Part shown: one piece after another, positions 33,215 to 41,546 of the stretch | Layout of the letters: each line of letters begins with the position of its first letter | Numbering within the stretch: the first letter of the stretch is position 1 | DNA from: Bacillus pseudomycoides | Lineage (GTDB): Bacteria > Bacillota > Bacilli > Bacillales > Bacillaceae_G | Direction of reading: 5' to 3' | Assembly (NCBI RefSeq): GCF_022811845.1 | Contig: NZ_CP064266.1 | Coordinates: 62,001 to 126,000 of the forward strand | DNA: 64,000 nucleotides | Notes under the pieces: model-generated | Databases searched by the model: none | Seen by the model: only the letters and a program-made list of their open reading frames with translations | Told to the model about the DNA's origin: nothing | Made by a program: the position numbers and the translations under genes

Positions 33215-34036
33215 TCACCCCTTCATTTGTTTTACGATTGCTTTTACTAATGCTAAGAAGTTAGATTTCACACGTTCTGTCGTTTCAATTACTTCATCAT
33301 GATGAAGTGGCTGATCTAAAATACCAGCTGCCATGTTTGAAATACAAGAAATTCCAAGTACTTTCATACCAGCATGGCGCGCTACAATAACTTCCGGTAC
33401 AGTAGACATACCAACTGCATCTCCGCCAAGTGTACGAAGCATACGAATTTCAGCAGGTGTTTCGTATACAGGACCTGTCATTCCAACGTATACACCTTCT
33501 TGCACTTTAATATTTAAGTCTGCCGCAACTTGTTTTGCCATTTCGCGAAGCTCTTCCGTATACGATGTAGACATATCAGGGAAACGTACGCCCATTTCAG
33601 CATCATTTGGTCCGATTAATGGGTTCGTACCCATGAAGTTAATATGGTCTGAAATTAACATAAGATCGCCTGGTTCAAATGATGTATTTACACCACCAGC
33701 TGCGTTTGTTACAACAACTGTTTCTACACCTAGTTCTTTCATAACACGAACTGGGAATGTTACTTTTTGCATGTCATATCCTTCGTAGAAATGGAAACGC
33801 CCTTGCATCGCAACTACAGTAACACCTTGAAGTGTACCGAATACAAGCTGCCCTGCATGACCTTCTACAGTTGATACTGGAAATTCAGGAATTTCGCTGT
33901 ATGGTACTGTTACTGCGTTTTCGATTTCATCTGCTAATACACCTAGTCCAGATCCAAGGATTAGTCCTACTTGTGGTGTTTCTTGGAAGTTCTCTTTTAA
34001 GTATGAAGCTGATTTTGTAATAAGTTCACGATTCAT
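33215..34036 (-). CDS. punA: Purine-nucleoside phosphorylase (trimeric type)
   Basis: 273 residues of the PNP family I. Motifs include GLILGSGLGVLADE, GRFHFYEGYDM, VVTNAAGGVN and GMSTVPEVIVARHAGM. It cleaves inosine and guanosine to base plus ribose-1-P. Called pupG/punA in Bacillus. It lies between deoB and pdp on one transcript. Confidence 0.95.
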   Translation of the reverse strand: MNRELITKSASYLKENFQETPQVGLILGSGLGVLADEIENAVTVPYSEIPEFPVSTVEGHAGQLVFGTLQGVTVVAMQGRFHFYEGYDMQKVTFPVRVMKELGVETVVVTNAAGGVNTSFEPGDLMLISDHINFMGTNPLIGPNDAEMGVRFPDMSTSYTEELREMAKQVAADLNIKVQEGVYVGMTGPVYETPAEIRMLRTLGGDAVGMSTVPEVIVARHAGMKVLGISCISNMAAGILDQPLHHDEVIETTERVKSNFLALVKAIVKQMKG

Positions 34037-34048
34037 TATATTGTCCCC

Positions 34049-35233
34049 CTATTTCTTTAAGTTGTTTAAGAAACTTGTTCCGTATTCTGGCATTTCTACA
34101 CCGAAGTTTTCTGCTACAGTTGCACCAATATCAGCAAATGTTTGGCGAAGTGCTAATTCTTCTCCGCCTTCTTTCATGCTTGGGCTATATACTAACAATG
34201 GTACATATTCACGTGTATGGTCAGTACCATGGTGAATTGGATCATTACCATGATCTGCTGTAATGATTAATAAATCATCTTCTTTTAGTTTTTCAAATAC
34301 TTCTGGAAGACGTGCATCATATTCTTGCAATGCTTCTCCGTATCCTTGAGGATCACGACGATGACCGAACATCGCATCAAAATCAACTAAATTCAGGAAG
34401 CTAAGACCTGTAAAGTCCATATTCAATGTATCTACAAGCTTGTCCATTCCATCCATATTAGATTTTGTGCGAAGAGATTCTGTTACCCCTTCTCCATCAT
34501 AAATATCAGAAATTTTACCAATAGCAATTACATCATAGTCGCTATCTTTTAGTTCGTTCATTACTGTACGACCAAATGGTTTTAATGCATAGTCATGACG
34601 GTTTGGTGTACGTGTGAAGTTTCCTGGTTCTCCAACGAATGGACGAGCAATAACACGACCTACCATGTATTTTTCATCTAATGTTAACTCACGTGCAATT
34701 TTACAAATGTTATATAGCTCTTCAAGTGGTACTACTTCTTCATGAGCTGCGATTTGTAATACACTATCAGCAGAAGTGTACACAATTAAAGAGCCCGTTT
34801 CCATTTGCTCTTGACCAAGTTCATCAAGAATCTCTGTTCCAGAAGCAGGTTTATTACCAATGATTTTGCGTCCGGTTTTTGCTTCTAACTCATCAAGTAA
34901 CTCTTTTGGGAATCCTTCCGGGAACACCTGGAATGGTTTATCGATGTAAAGACCCATAATTTCCCAGTGTCCTGTCATTGTATCTTTACCAGTAGATTTT
35001 TCTTGCATTTTTGTATAATACCCAAGTGGCTTCTCTACTTTAGAAATCCCTTTCATTTCACGGATATTGCCAAGACCTAGTTTCACCATATTTGGCATTT
35101 GTAATCCATTCATATGTTCAGCAATATGACCGATTGTATCAGAACCTACATCACCAAACTTTTCAGCATCCGGTGCTTCTCCGATTCCTACAGAGTCCAT
35201 TACGACTAGGAATATACGTTTATATTTATTCAT
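34049..35233 (-). CDS. deoB: Phosphopentomutase
   Basis: 394 residues of the alkaline phosphatase superfamily. Metal-site motifs are VVMDSVGIGEAPDA at the start and ITADHGNDPIHHGTDHTRE near residue 330. The enzyme converts (deoxy)ribose-1-P to the 5-phosphate and links nucleoside phosphorolysis to central metabolism. First gene of the deoB-punA-pdp operon; GGAGGTTGC site upstream. Known as drm in B. subtilis. Confidence 0.96.
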   Translation of the reverse strand: MNKYKRIFLVVMDSVGIGEAPDAEKFGDVGSDTIGHIAEHMNGLQMPNMVKLGLGNIREMKGISKVEKPLGYYTKMQEKSTGKDTMTGHWEIMGLYIDKPFQVFPEGFPKELLDELEAKTGRKIIGNKPASGTEILDELGQEQMETGSLIVYTSADSVLQIAAHEEVVPLEELYNICKIARELTLDEKYMVGRVIARPFVGEPGNFTRTPNRHDYALKPFGRTVMNELKDSDYDVIAIGKISDIYDGEGVTESLRTKSNMDGMDKLVDTLNMDFTGLSFLNLVDFDAMFGHRRDPQGYGEALQEYDARLPEVFEKLKEDDLLIITADHGNDPIHHGTDHTREYVPLLVYSPSMKEGGEELALRQTFADIGATVAENFGVEMPEYGTSFLNNLKK

Positions 35234-35288
35234 AACTGCAACCTCCTATATGTTCAGTTCTACTTCTTGTAGTATGTTCAAAACGATG

Positions 35289-35345
35289 TAAAGTGAAACT
35301 GTTATCAGTAAGAATCCTCTCGTTTCCCCACTAACTAAAACACTT
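35289..35345 (-). repeat. Possible decayed fragment of a bcr1-type repeat
   Basis: TAAAGTGAAACTGTTATCAG (35289-35308) resembles the right end of the full repeats as read from outside (AAAGTGAAACTTTAATCAG), and CCCCACT follows at a similar distance. The other end is not visible. Weak call. Confidence 0.25.
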
Positions 35346-35419
35346 GTTCAAGTCATTCTCCAACCCTCTTCGCTCTATTTTCAAACGAAGCAAAAAACTT
35401 TCCTGTTTTTTCTAAGTCA

Positions 35420-35448
35420 GATGTCAGACATCTCATACTGATATCATA
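35420..35448 (-). promoter_or_regulatory. deoB promoter region with palindromic operator
   Basis: GATGTCAGACATC (35420-35432) is a 13-base palindrome with a single central base. On the minus strand it follows a -10-like TATGAT (35443-35448) by 10 bases, so a bound repressor would block initiation of deoB-punA-pdp. The form resembles GntR (FadR-type) sites; the regulator is not in this window. Together with the repeat fragment this accounts for 35234-35571. Confidence 0.5.
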
Positions 35449-35571
35449 ACATGTTTACGCTTTCTTTTTAATACATTTTCGTAGAAATTCTTATTTTCGT
35501 CACACTTTCTATTGTAATCCATTCTACACAGAAGTGCTAATGAAATTATGATATATTTCATTACCCTAAAG

Positions 35572-35599
35572 AAAAAAGCAGCTCTAAAGAGCCGCTCCT
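35572..35599 (-). terminator. Terminator of the YtkA-type lipoprotein gene
   Basis: On the minus strand GCGGCTCT pairs with AGAGCTGC around a small loop, followed by TTTTTTC. Confidence 0.8.
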
Positions 35600-36339
35600 T
35601 ATTTTACCTCTACTGTTTCTTCCTTATGTTCGTGAAGTTCACCTTTTCTCACATGAACCTTCACTTTATAAGCACCTGCGTCTTTAAACGTATGTTTGCT
35701 TTCATACTCGCCTTTATTACCTTCTTTTGCTGGAATAAACTCATGTTTTTCCACGCCGTCTTTCCAAATTTCAAGTTGTACTTCAGCTCCAGTTAATGCT
35801 TCTTCCTTTTGTTTCAAATGAACTTTCATTGTTGATTCAGCATTTGCTTTTACATCACCAGCCATAAGGTGAATCATCGTATCGCTTTTATGATCGCCAT
35901 GTCCTGCTTCATGACCACCTTTTTCTTTCTTCGCATCTTCAACTTTAGCATTTCCAACAGCTATTTTCACTTCTGGCATTACATGCATTTCACGTGCATT
36001 TGTATGCGCAATAACATGATACACACCATCTGTTGGGAATGTTTTCTCGACTGCATAAACACCTTTTCCTTTATGCTTACCGTTTAACATTTCATGTTTT
36101 TCTTCGCCATCTTTCCAAATTTCAAACTTCACATCGTCAGCATCCGTTACTTTTTCTTTCCCTTGTGTAACAAGCGCCTGTACTTCTGTTTTTTCATTTG
36201 GCTTTATTTCTTTCGGATTTGTTTGAACCGCTACTTTCACTTCTTCAAGTTTCTCTTTTTTCGCAGGCTCATCTTTCTTTGTATTACAACCAGCTAATGC
36301 TAGCATTGCGATAAATAAAGTGATTACAAGTTTTTTCAT
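35599..36339 (-). CDS. Lipoprotein with two YtkA-like domains
   Basis: 246 residues. The signal peptide ends in a lipobox, ALAGC at about residues 14-18, so the protein is anchored to the outer face of the membrane. Two related domains of about 90 residues (about 35-130 and 155-245) repeat the motif EIWKDG-EKHE and end in a similar beta strand. This is a FixH/YtkA-like immunoglobulin fold, often near copper or heme proteins, but no such neighbour is seen. Between the domains is a His/Lys-rich linker (GGHEAGHGDHKSD), possibly metal-binding. Confidence 0.82.
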   Translation of the reverse strand: MKKLVITLFIAMLALAGCNTKKDEPAKKEKLEEVKVAVQTNPKEIKPNEKTEVQALVTQGKEKVTDADDVKFEIWKDGEEKHEMLNGKHKGKGVYAVEKTFPTDGVYHVIAHTNAREMHVMPEVKIAVGNAKVEDAKKEKGGHEAGHGDHKSDTMIHLMAGDVKANAESTMKVHLKQKEEALTGAEVQLEIWKDGVEKHEFIPAKEGNKGEYESKHTFKDAGAYKVKVHVRKGELHEHKEETVEVK

Positions 36340-36663
36340 TTTGATTTCCTCCTTTATACTTTATTTAGTATAGAGGATATACCAGTTCATATTCCAGCCC
36401 TCTGCTGAAAACAATGTACGAAATATTTGTGAAGTTTTTGTGAGTTCTTCACATCTACTTGCTTTTTATTCTCAAAACGTATTATTCATTTATTTATGAA
36501 ATCTAGCAATATATATTCATTTTGACTTTCCAATAGATAAGTCTCGGCTATGAAGAACAAAAGTAGCGGATCGCCGGATTCTCTCTCCCACCTAAAAAGA
36601 AAGATTTTATATCCTTGCTTCAATTTATACTTATATAAGTACAAAAGAAAAAGAGCATAATAC
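36340..36663. other. 324-base gap after xerD with no confident gene
   Basis: Between xerD and the lipoprotein gene. A minus-strand frame runs from inside xerD to 36486 and would encode about 55 residues after xerD (IAETYLLESQNEYILLDF near its end), but it has no ribosome site and no family I know. A weak terminator for xerD (GAGC/GCTC then TTTTTC) lies at about 36647-36670, and GTGAA/TTCAC can pair near 36430-36453. Confidence 0.35.
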
Positions 36664-37554
36664 TTACGCTCTCGGATGGAATTGTTTATATACATCTTTT
36701 AATCTAGTTTTTGAAACGTGCGTATAAATTTGCGTTGTAGAAATATCGGCATGTCCAAGCATTTCTTGTACAGCACGCAAATCTGCTCCATTTTCTAATA
36801 AATGTGTCGCAAAAGAATGGCGCAGTGTATGCGGCGTAAGCTCTTTTTCTATATTCGCTTCTTTTGCTAGTCGTTTTAAAATCTTCCAAAAGCCTTGACG
36901 GGACAATCGATTACCGTGATGGTTCAAAAAGAGGGCATCGACTGTTTTTTTTCCTACCAGTTCCCTTCTGCCCTTTTCAATATAACGTTGAATCGCTTCT
37001 GTCGCTAAACTACCTAGCGGGATAATTCGTTCTTTATTCCCTTTTCCTATGCAACGAACAAAACCCATTGTTAAATGAACATCCTCTAAATTTAATGCAA
37101 TTAATTCAGAAACACGGAGCCCTGTTGCATACAATAACTCTAGCATAGCCTTATCGCGAATACCAAATGCATTTGTCGCCTTTGGCGTTTGAAGCAATGC
37201 TTCTACTTCACCTACTGACAATACTTTCGGTAATTTCCGCTCACCTTGAGGCGTTTCAATATGTACAGATGGATCATGTTCTACTACTCTTTCACGAAGT
37301 AAAAATTGATGCAACGAACGAATAGAGGCGATGTGGCGTGCCAAAGTTTTTGAAGATTTTCCGTTCTCTTTTAAATACTGTAAGAAATTCACAATGTGTA
37401 CCCTTGTCACTTCATGAAATGTTTTTATTTGCTCAACATTTTGTAAATACTTTACATAACTTTTTAAATCTCGCTCATAGGATACAACCGTATTTTTCGC
37501 TAAGCCTTTTTCTACAATCATATAATGAATAAAATCTTTTAATTGATCTTCCAA
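36664..37554 (-). CDS. xerD: Tyrosine recombinase XerD
   Basis: 296 residues. An N-terminal SAM-like domain (about 1-85) precedes the catalytic domain with Arg in ATGLRVSEL, H-x-x-R in HTLRHSFATHLL, the last His in GHADISTTQIY, and Tyr277 as nucleophile. With XerC it resolves chromosome dimers at dif. Position next to fur and deoB is conserved with B. subtilis ripX. It starts six bases after yqzK. Confidence 0.94.
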   Translation of the reverse strand: MEDQLKDFIHYMIVEKGLAKNTVVSYERDLKSYVKYLQNVEQIKTFHEVTRVHIVNFLQYLKENGKSSKTLARHIASIRSLHQFLLRERVVEHDPSVHIETPQGERKLPKVLSVGEVEALLQTPKATNAFGIRDKAMLELLYATGLRVSELIALNLEDVHLTMGFVRCIGKGNKERIIPLGSLATEAIQRYIEKGRRELVGKKTVDALFLNHHGNRLSRQGFWKILKRLAKEANIEKELTPHTLRHSFATHLLENGADLRAVQEMLGHADISTTQIYTHVSKTRLKDVYKQFHPRA

Positions 37555-37560
37555 TCTACA

Positions 37561-37791
37561 CTACTCCCCATTTTCATAGAAAAAAATTATTCTATTTACA
37601 AAAGCATCTTTTGCTGGTTCCTCATTCCCGGATACTTTTTCTACTGTCTCTTCTTTTGGTTTTTCATAACGATGGTAACTTTCATATTCTTCGTTTATCC
37701 ATAGTATAGCGAAATAAAACAAAATCGTACAACCTGTAAATAATAAAAATACTTTCATCCCATCAAAAGTTAATTTTAAAGCTCGGCGCAT
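37561..37791 (-). CDS. yqzK: YqzK-like small membrane protein (DUF4227)
   Basis: 76 residues. ATG at 37791 with GGAGGAGTTTACC before it gives MRRALKLTFDGMKVFLL; the longer frame to 37833 has no ribosome site. One membrane helix (about 12-33), then a charged, Glu/Lys-rich tail. The family lies between fur and xerD in many Bacillus. Function unknown. Confidence 0.88.
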   Translation of the reverse strand: MRRALKLTFDGMKVFLLFTGCTILFYFAILWINEEYESYHRYEKPKEETVEKVSGNEEPAKDAFVNRIIFFYENGE

Positions 37792-37862
37792 GGTAAACTC
37801 CTCCAAAATATATGTTATTACAACATATGCCAAGCTTTCTGTAATTTATACCTATACTCAAA

Positions 37863-37898
37863 TAAAAAAACCCTTCCTAGCTAAATAGGAAAAGGTTA
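37863..37898 (-). terminator. fur terminator
   Basis: On the minus strand AACCTTTTCCTA pairs imperfectly with TAGGAAGGGTT, followed by TTTTTATT. It overlaps the fur stop. Confidence 0.8.
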
Positions 37899-38351
37899 TT
37901 TTTCATCCGTTTCATTTTTTTGACAATTTTTACAAATCCCGTGGAAAGTTAAACGATGGTCTTTTACCTTAAAACTCCAGTCTCGTTCTACTTTTTTCTC
38001 CACTTCACCAAGTAAATCCTCTTGAATTTCTTGTACAGCACCACATTGTGTACAAATTAAATGATGATGGAAACGTTGTGCACCTTCTTGACGTAAGTCA
38101 TAGCGTGAAACACCGTCTCCGAAGTTAATTTTATCAACAACTTTTAACTCAGATAATAACTCTAAAGTTCGATAGACGGTTGCTAGTCCGATCTCTGGCG
38201 ACTTTTCTTTTACAAGGAGGTAAACATCTTCTGCGCTTAAATGATCTTCTTCATTTTCTAGCAGCACACGAACCGTTGCTTCACGTTGTGGTGTTAACTT
38301 ATAGCTCGCTGCATGTAATTGCTTCTTAATTCGTTCAATTCTCTCTTCCAT
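37896..38351 (-). CDS. fur: Ferric uptake regulator Fur
   Basis: 151 residues. The winged helix covers about 1-85 (YKLTPQREATVRVLLEN), the metal-binding part has the FHHHLICTQCG block and the second Cys pair CKNCQ. With iron it represses siderophore and iron-uptake genes. PerR and Zur are paralogues; the genome position beside xerD/spoIIM and the sequence favour Fur. A Fur-box-like site lies upstream. Confidence 0.93.
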   Translation of the reverse strand: MEERIERIKKQLHAASYKLTPQREATVRVLLENEEDHLSAEDVYLLVKEKSPEIGLATVYRTLELLSELKVVDKINFGDGVSRYDLRQEGAQRFHHHLICTQCGAVQEIQEDLLGEVEKKVERDWSFKVKDHRLTFHGICKNCQKNETDEK

Positions 38352-38435
38352 TCGGTACTACTCCCTCCTCGCCACTCTTACACCATTATATCAGAAGAAG
38401 GGCTTCTGTCAAAAGAAAAAACAATCAAAATAAGT

Positions 38436-38450
38436 TGATAATCATTCTCA
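38436..38450 (-). promoter_or_regulatory. Fur-box-like site upstream of fur
   Basis: TGATAATCATTCTCA matches the 7-1-7 Fur/PerR motif (TGATAAT-N-ATTATCA) at 13 of 14 defined positions or nearly so. It lies between spoIIM and fur, about 85 bases before the fur start, and suggests autoregulation. Confidence 0.55.
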
Positions 38451-38458
38451 TGTAGTAT

Positions 38459-39106
38459 TTATTTTTTATTGATAATTTCCACGACTTCTTTCATTAACAC
38501 TGGTGATGCATATGCTTCAATGCTAGAAGCAATTGCTAGTACAGCACCAATCGCTAGAAAGAAGCAAGTGTAGCGAATTAATAACGGTAGTAATGGCTCA
38601 GTAATTTTCCGAATAAATTGATGCCTAATCATGCGTAAAGAAAAACTCGCAGCAATGGTCGTCATCACAAGAAATGCTGGAATAATAATTAAATTTTGTG
38701 GCAACACAGACACAAATGCTAATAACAATCCATTCCACCCGTGCTGACTAACTAAAAAACCTACTGTAAACCCCACAACTACCCCTTTTAAAAATAACAA
38801 AATAAAAATAAGTGGCAATCCAATAATTGAAATTCCTAACAACCAAATAAATCCAATGTATTTTAATTGTGAAAAGAAACTTTCTCGAAACATGTCGCTC
38901 GCAATTGCAAATTCTCCTTTGGAAACTTGTCCAAAAAATCGATTCAAATAAAAAGATAGATCTTGTTTTTGATTCACCTCTAGGCTATTTACAAGAATGG
39001 CTCCAAACACCACACCCATCAATAGCAAAACAGAATTAAATATATATAACGAAGAATTCTCTTGTATATGAGAAATTACACGATTTTGCCAAGTTTTTCG
39101 TAACAT
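38459..39106 (-). CDS. spoIIM: Stage II sporulation protein M
   Basis: 215 residues with about five membrane segments. SpoIIM, with SpoIID and SpoIIP, drives engulfment of the forespore by remodelling septal peptidoglycan. Family features are the N-terminal cytoplasmic segment (WQNRVISHIQENSSLYIF), then FGAILVNSLE and the helix-rich domain ending in a short cytoplasmic tail. Position beside fur is conserved. Confidence 0.92.
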   Translation of the reverse strand: MLRKTWQNRVISHIQENSSLYIFNSVLLLMGVVFGAILVNSLEVNQKQDLSFYLNRFFGQVSKGEFAIASDMFRESFFSQLKYIGFIWLLGISIIGLPLIFILLFLKGVVVGFTVGFLVSQHGWNGLLLAFVSVLPQNLIIIPAFLVMTTIAASFSLRMIRHQFIRKITEPLLPLLIRYTCFFLAIGAVLAIASSIEAYASPVLMKEVVEIINKK

Positions 39107-39230
39107 TTTTCTTCCCTCCGTTCACACTCTTACTAAAATGTATGAAAGAAAGAAAAAAGTATGACGAATTAACATTGAAATTCCGCTCTACTTTGCTAAA
39201 CTTAAAAGTAGAGAATAGGAGGGATTTCGC

Positions 39231-39782
39231 TTGAAACCATTATTATTAGATTTTCCAACATTATTTCCAACCGCGCGCCTGCAAGTACGCAAACCATTTC
39301 CGGGGGATGGAACGGAAGTATATGAAGCAATTCAAGCTTCTTTAGAAGATTTACAGCCTTGGATGTCCATTACATCTGTAACAGAAGAAAGTGCTGAGGA
39401 AATAGTTAGAGAAGCTCACGGACAATTTTTACTTCGTGAAACATTAGCTTTTCATCTATACGATAAAGTATCAGGTACATTTATTGGAGCTCTTACCCTT
39501 CATCCAGAAAACTGGGATATTCCAAAATTTTCGCTTCGTTTCTGGTTACATAGCGCTTATACAAAACAAGGTTATATGACAGAAGCAGTAAAAGGTGCTG
39601 TCCAGTTTGCTTTTGATAAACTTGGTGCTAGACGACTTGAAATTCGCTGTGATGCTACAAATGTAAATGCATGTGCTTTAGCAGAACGACTTGAATTTAT
39701 TCTAGAAGGTACACTAGAAAACGATTTTCTTGCTCCAGATGGTAGCTTACGTGACACACGCGTATATGCAAAAATTAATTAA
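39231..39782 (+). CDS. RimL/RimJ-type GNAT acetyltransferase
   Basis: 183 residues. N-terminal block PTLFPTARLQVRKPFPGDG, then FWLHSAYTKQGYMTEAV as the acetyl-CoA region and CDATNVNACALAERLEF, typical of the RimJ/RimL group that acetylates N termini of ribosomal or other proteins. Starts with TTG (39231), preceded by AGGAGGGATTTCGC, which supports this start. Target unknown. Confidence 0.88.
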   Translation: MKPLLLDFPTLFPTARLQVRKPFPGDGTEVYEAIQASLEDLQPWMSITSVTEESAEEIVREAHGQFLLRETLAFHLYDKVSGTFIGALTLHPENWDIPKFSLRFWLHSAYTKQGYMTEAVKGAVQFAFDKLGARRLEIRCDATNVNACALAERLEFILEGTLENDFLAPDGSLRDTRVYAKIN

Positions 39783-39813
39783 AACACTCGCCTTGGGCGA
39801 GTGTTTATTTTTG
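39780..39813. terminator. Terminator shared by the GNAT gene and nudF
   Basis: AAACACTCGCC and GGCGAGTGTTT pair around a short loop with T-runs beyond; it lies where the two genes converge. Confidence 0.88.
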
Positions 39814-40344
39814 TAATTGCAAGTATTGTACAGCGAACATCGTCTTTGCATCGTGTATACGTTGATTTTTCATGAGTTCAATCGCTTCTTCTAATGAAAC
39901 CTCCATTAATTCCACAAATTCATCCTCATCTAAAGCCGCTTTATTTTCTTTTTTCTTTAATCCTGTTGCTTTATATACATATAAAATCTCATCAGCAAAT
40001 CCTGGTGATGTGTAAAAAGATGTGATGAATTCCATTTTGTCACATACATATCCTGTTTCTTCTTCTAATTCACGAATCGCTGTTACCTCTGGTTTTTCCC
40101 CAGGCTCTAATTTTCCAGCAGGAATTTCAACAATCTCTTTTTCAAGTGCCTTACGATACTGCTCAACAAGCACAATTTTTTCTTCATCTGTGATGGCGAT
40201 AATAGCAACCGCACCAGGATGATTTACAATTTCACGTTTACTCACTTCTCCATTTGGCAATACTACATCATCAACACGAACTTTAATAACTTTCCCATCA
40301 AAAATCGGTTCAGTTGCAACTGTTCTCTCTGCAAGATTACTCAC
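39805..40344 (-). CDS. nudF: ADP-ribose pyrophosphatase (Nudix)
   Basis: 179 residues. The Nudix box is complete: G at the start of GKLEPGEKPEVTAIRE followed by RELEEETGY. A conserved N-terminal beta domain (VDDVVLPNGEVSKREIV) supports ADP-ribose pyrophosphatase NudF, which hydrolyses ADP-ribose to AMP and ribose-5-P. Divergent from mciZ. Confidence 0.93.
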   Translation of the reverse strand: MSNLAERTVATEPIFDGKVIKVRVDDVVLPNGEVSKREIVNHPGAVAIIAITDEEKIVLVEQYRKALEKEIVEIPAGKLEPGEKPEVTAIRELEEETGYVCDKMEFITSFYTSPGFADEILYVYKATGLKKKENKAALDEDEFVELMEVSLEEAIELMKNQRIHDAKTMFAVQYLQLQK

Positions 40345-40418
40345 AATATTTCATCTCCCTATTCTATTTCCTAATCGTTCTTCATACATTTTACCACACT
40401 GAAAGGAGCGTGATAAAA

Positions 40419-40547
40419 ATGAAAGTATATATTTTACCAAATCGCATCACATTAGTCGGAAAAGCTTGGCAAATTCGGCATAAGCTAAAGCAATATGGAA
40501 AAGAATACGCAACCGTCAAAGAATGGATTACCGCAAACAAGAAGTAA
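40419..40547 (+). CDS. mciZ: MciZ, sporulation inhibitor of FtsZ ring (42 aa)
   Basis: A 42-residue peptide starting MKVYILPNRITLVGKAWQIR. It aligns over its whole length with B. subtilis MciZ (MKVHRMPKGVVLVGKAWEIR at the start), which caps FtsZ filaments in the mother cell to stop new Z-rings. The core VGKAW-IR-KLK-YG is kept. ATG at 40419 follows GAAAGGAGCGTG. CATACATT at 40382-40389 upstream could be a sigma-E -10 box, in line with known control. Position between nudF and yqkF is as in B. subtilis. Confidence 0.9.
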   Translation: MKVYILPNRITLVGKAWQIRHKLKQYGKEYATVKEWITANKK

Positions 40548-40600
40548 ACGTTTGTCAACCTTCTGCTGCTTTCGTACAATGAAAGTAAGGAGGCTGACCT

Positions 40601-41515
40601 ATGAAAAAACGTCAATTAGGGAACTCAGATTTGTATATTACGGAAATGGGACTTGGCTGTATGTCTCTTGGCACAGAAGAAAACCAAGCCATTCGCATCA
40701 TCCATGAAGCGATTGATTTAGGAATTAACTTTTTGGATACAGCAGATTTATACAATTATGGATTAAATGAAGAATTTGTTGGAAAAGCCCTTAAGGGGAA
40801 GCGCGATCAAATTGTTCTGACAACGAAAGTAGGAAACCGCTGGACAGAGGAAAAAAACGGCTGGTCTTGGGACCCTTCTAAAGCTTATATAAAAGCTGAA
40901 GTAAAAGAAAGTTTACGCCGCCTCCAAACAGATTATATTGATTTATATCAACTTCACGGCGGAACAATCGAAGATCCTATCGATGAAACAATTGAAGCAT
41001 TTGAAGAGTTAAAACAAGAAGGTTTAATTCGTCATTACGGCATCTCTTCTCTCCGTCCAAATGTTATTCGGGAATATGCAAAACGTTCTAACATTGTTAG
41101 CATATTAATGGAGTACAGTCTATTAAATCGTAGGCCCGAAGAATATTTTTCATTCTTACAAGACAATCAAATTAGCGTGATTGCTCGCGGACCGCTCGCG
41201 AAAGGTTTGTTAACTGACAGTAATGAAAGAAAAGTAGAAAAAGTGAAAGAAAAAGATTATCTTTCTTATTCTTATAACGAGTTAACAGAAGCTTTAGCTA
41301 CTGTTAACGAGATTACTAAAAAACACTCATTAACAGAAACAGCGCTTCAGTATTGTTTACATGATTCAGTTGTTGCAGCTGTTATTCCTGGTGCTAGTTC
41401 TATCCAGCAACTACGAGAAAATGTACAAGCCGCAAAACAATCTCCGTTAACGACTGAAGAATACAAACAAATTCAAGCAGCTACTAAATATGATACATAT
41501 ACATCACACCGTTAA
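40601..41515 (+). CDS. yqkF: Aldo/keto reductase (YqkF-like)
   Basis: 304 residues, AKR fold. Catalytic tetrad region: D in NFLDTADLYNYG with Tyr, Lys in VLTTKVGNRW, and His in LYQLHGGTIEDP. NADP-dependent reduction of aldehydes or ketones; substrate unknown. AGGAGGCTGACC precedes the ATG. It lies next to mciZ as in B. subtilis. Confidence 0.9.
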   Translation: MKKRQLGNSDLYITEMGLGCMSLGTEENQAIRIIHEAIDLGINFLDTADLYNYGLNEEFVGKALKGKRDQIVLTTKVGNRWTEEKNGWSWDPSKAYIKAEVKESLRRLQTDYIDLYQLHGGTIEDPIDETIEAFEELKQEGLIRHYGISSLRPNVIREYAKRSNIVSILMEYSLLNRRPEEYFSFLQDNQISVIARGPLAKGLLTDSNERKVEKVKEKDYLSYSYNELTEALATVNEITKKHSLTETALQYCLHDSVVAAVIPGASSIQQLRENVQAAKQSPLTTEEYKQIQAATKYDTYTSHR

Positions 41516-41546
41516 AAAACGCTACCATTTGCGGTAGCGTTTTTTT
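41514..41546. terminator. Terminator shared by two aldo/keto reductase genes
   Basis: AAAAAACGCTACC and GGTAGCGTTTTTT pair around a short loop. The two genes converge here. Confidence 0.9.
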
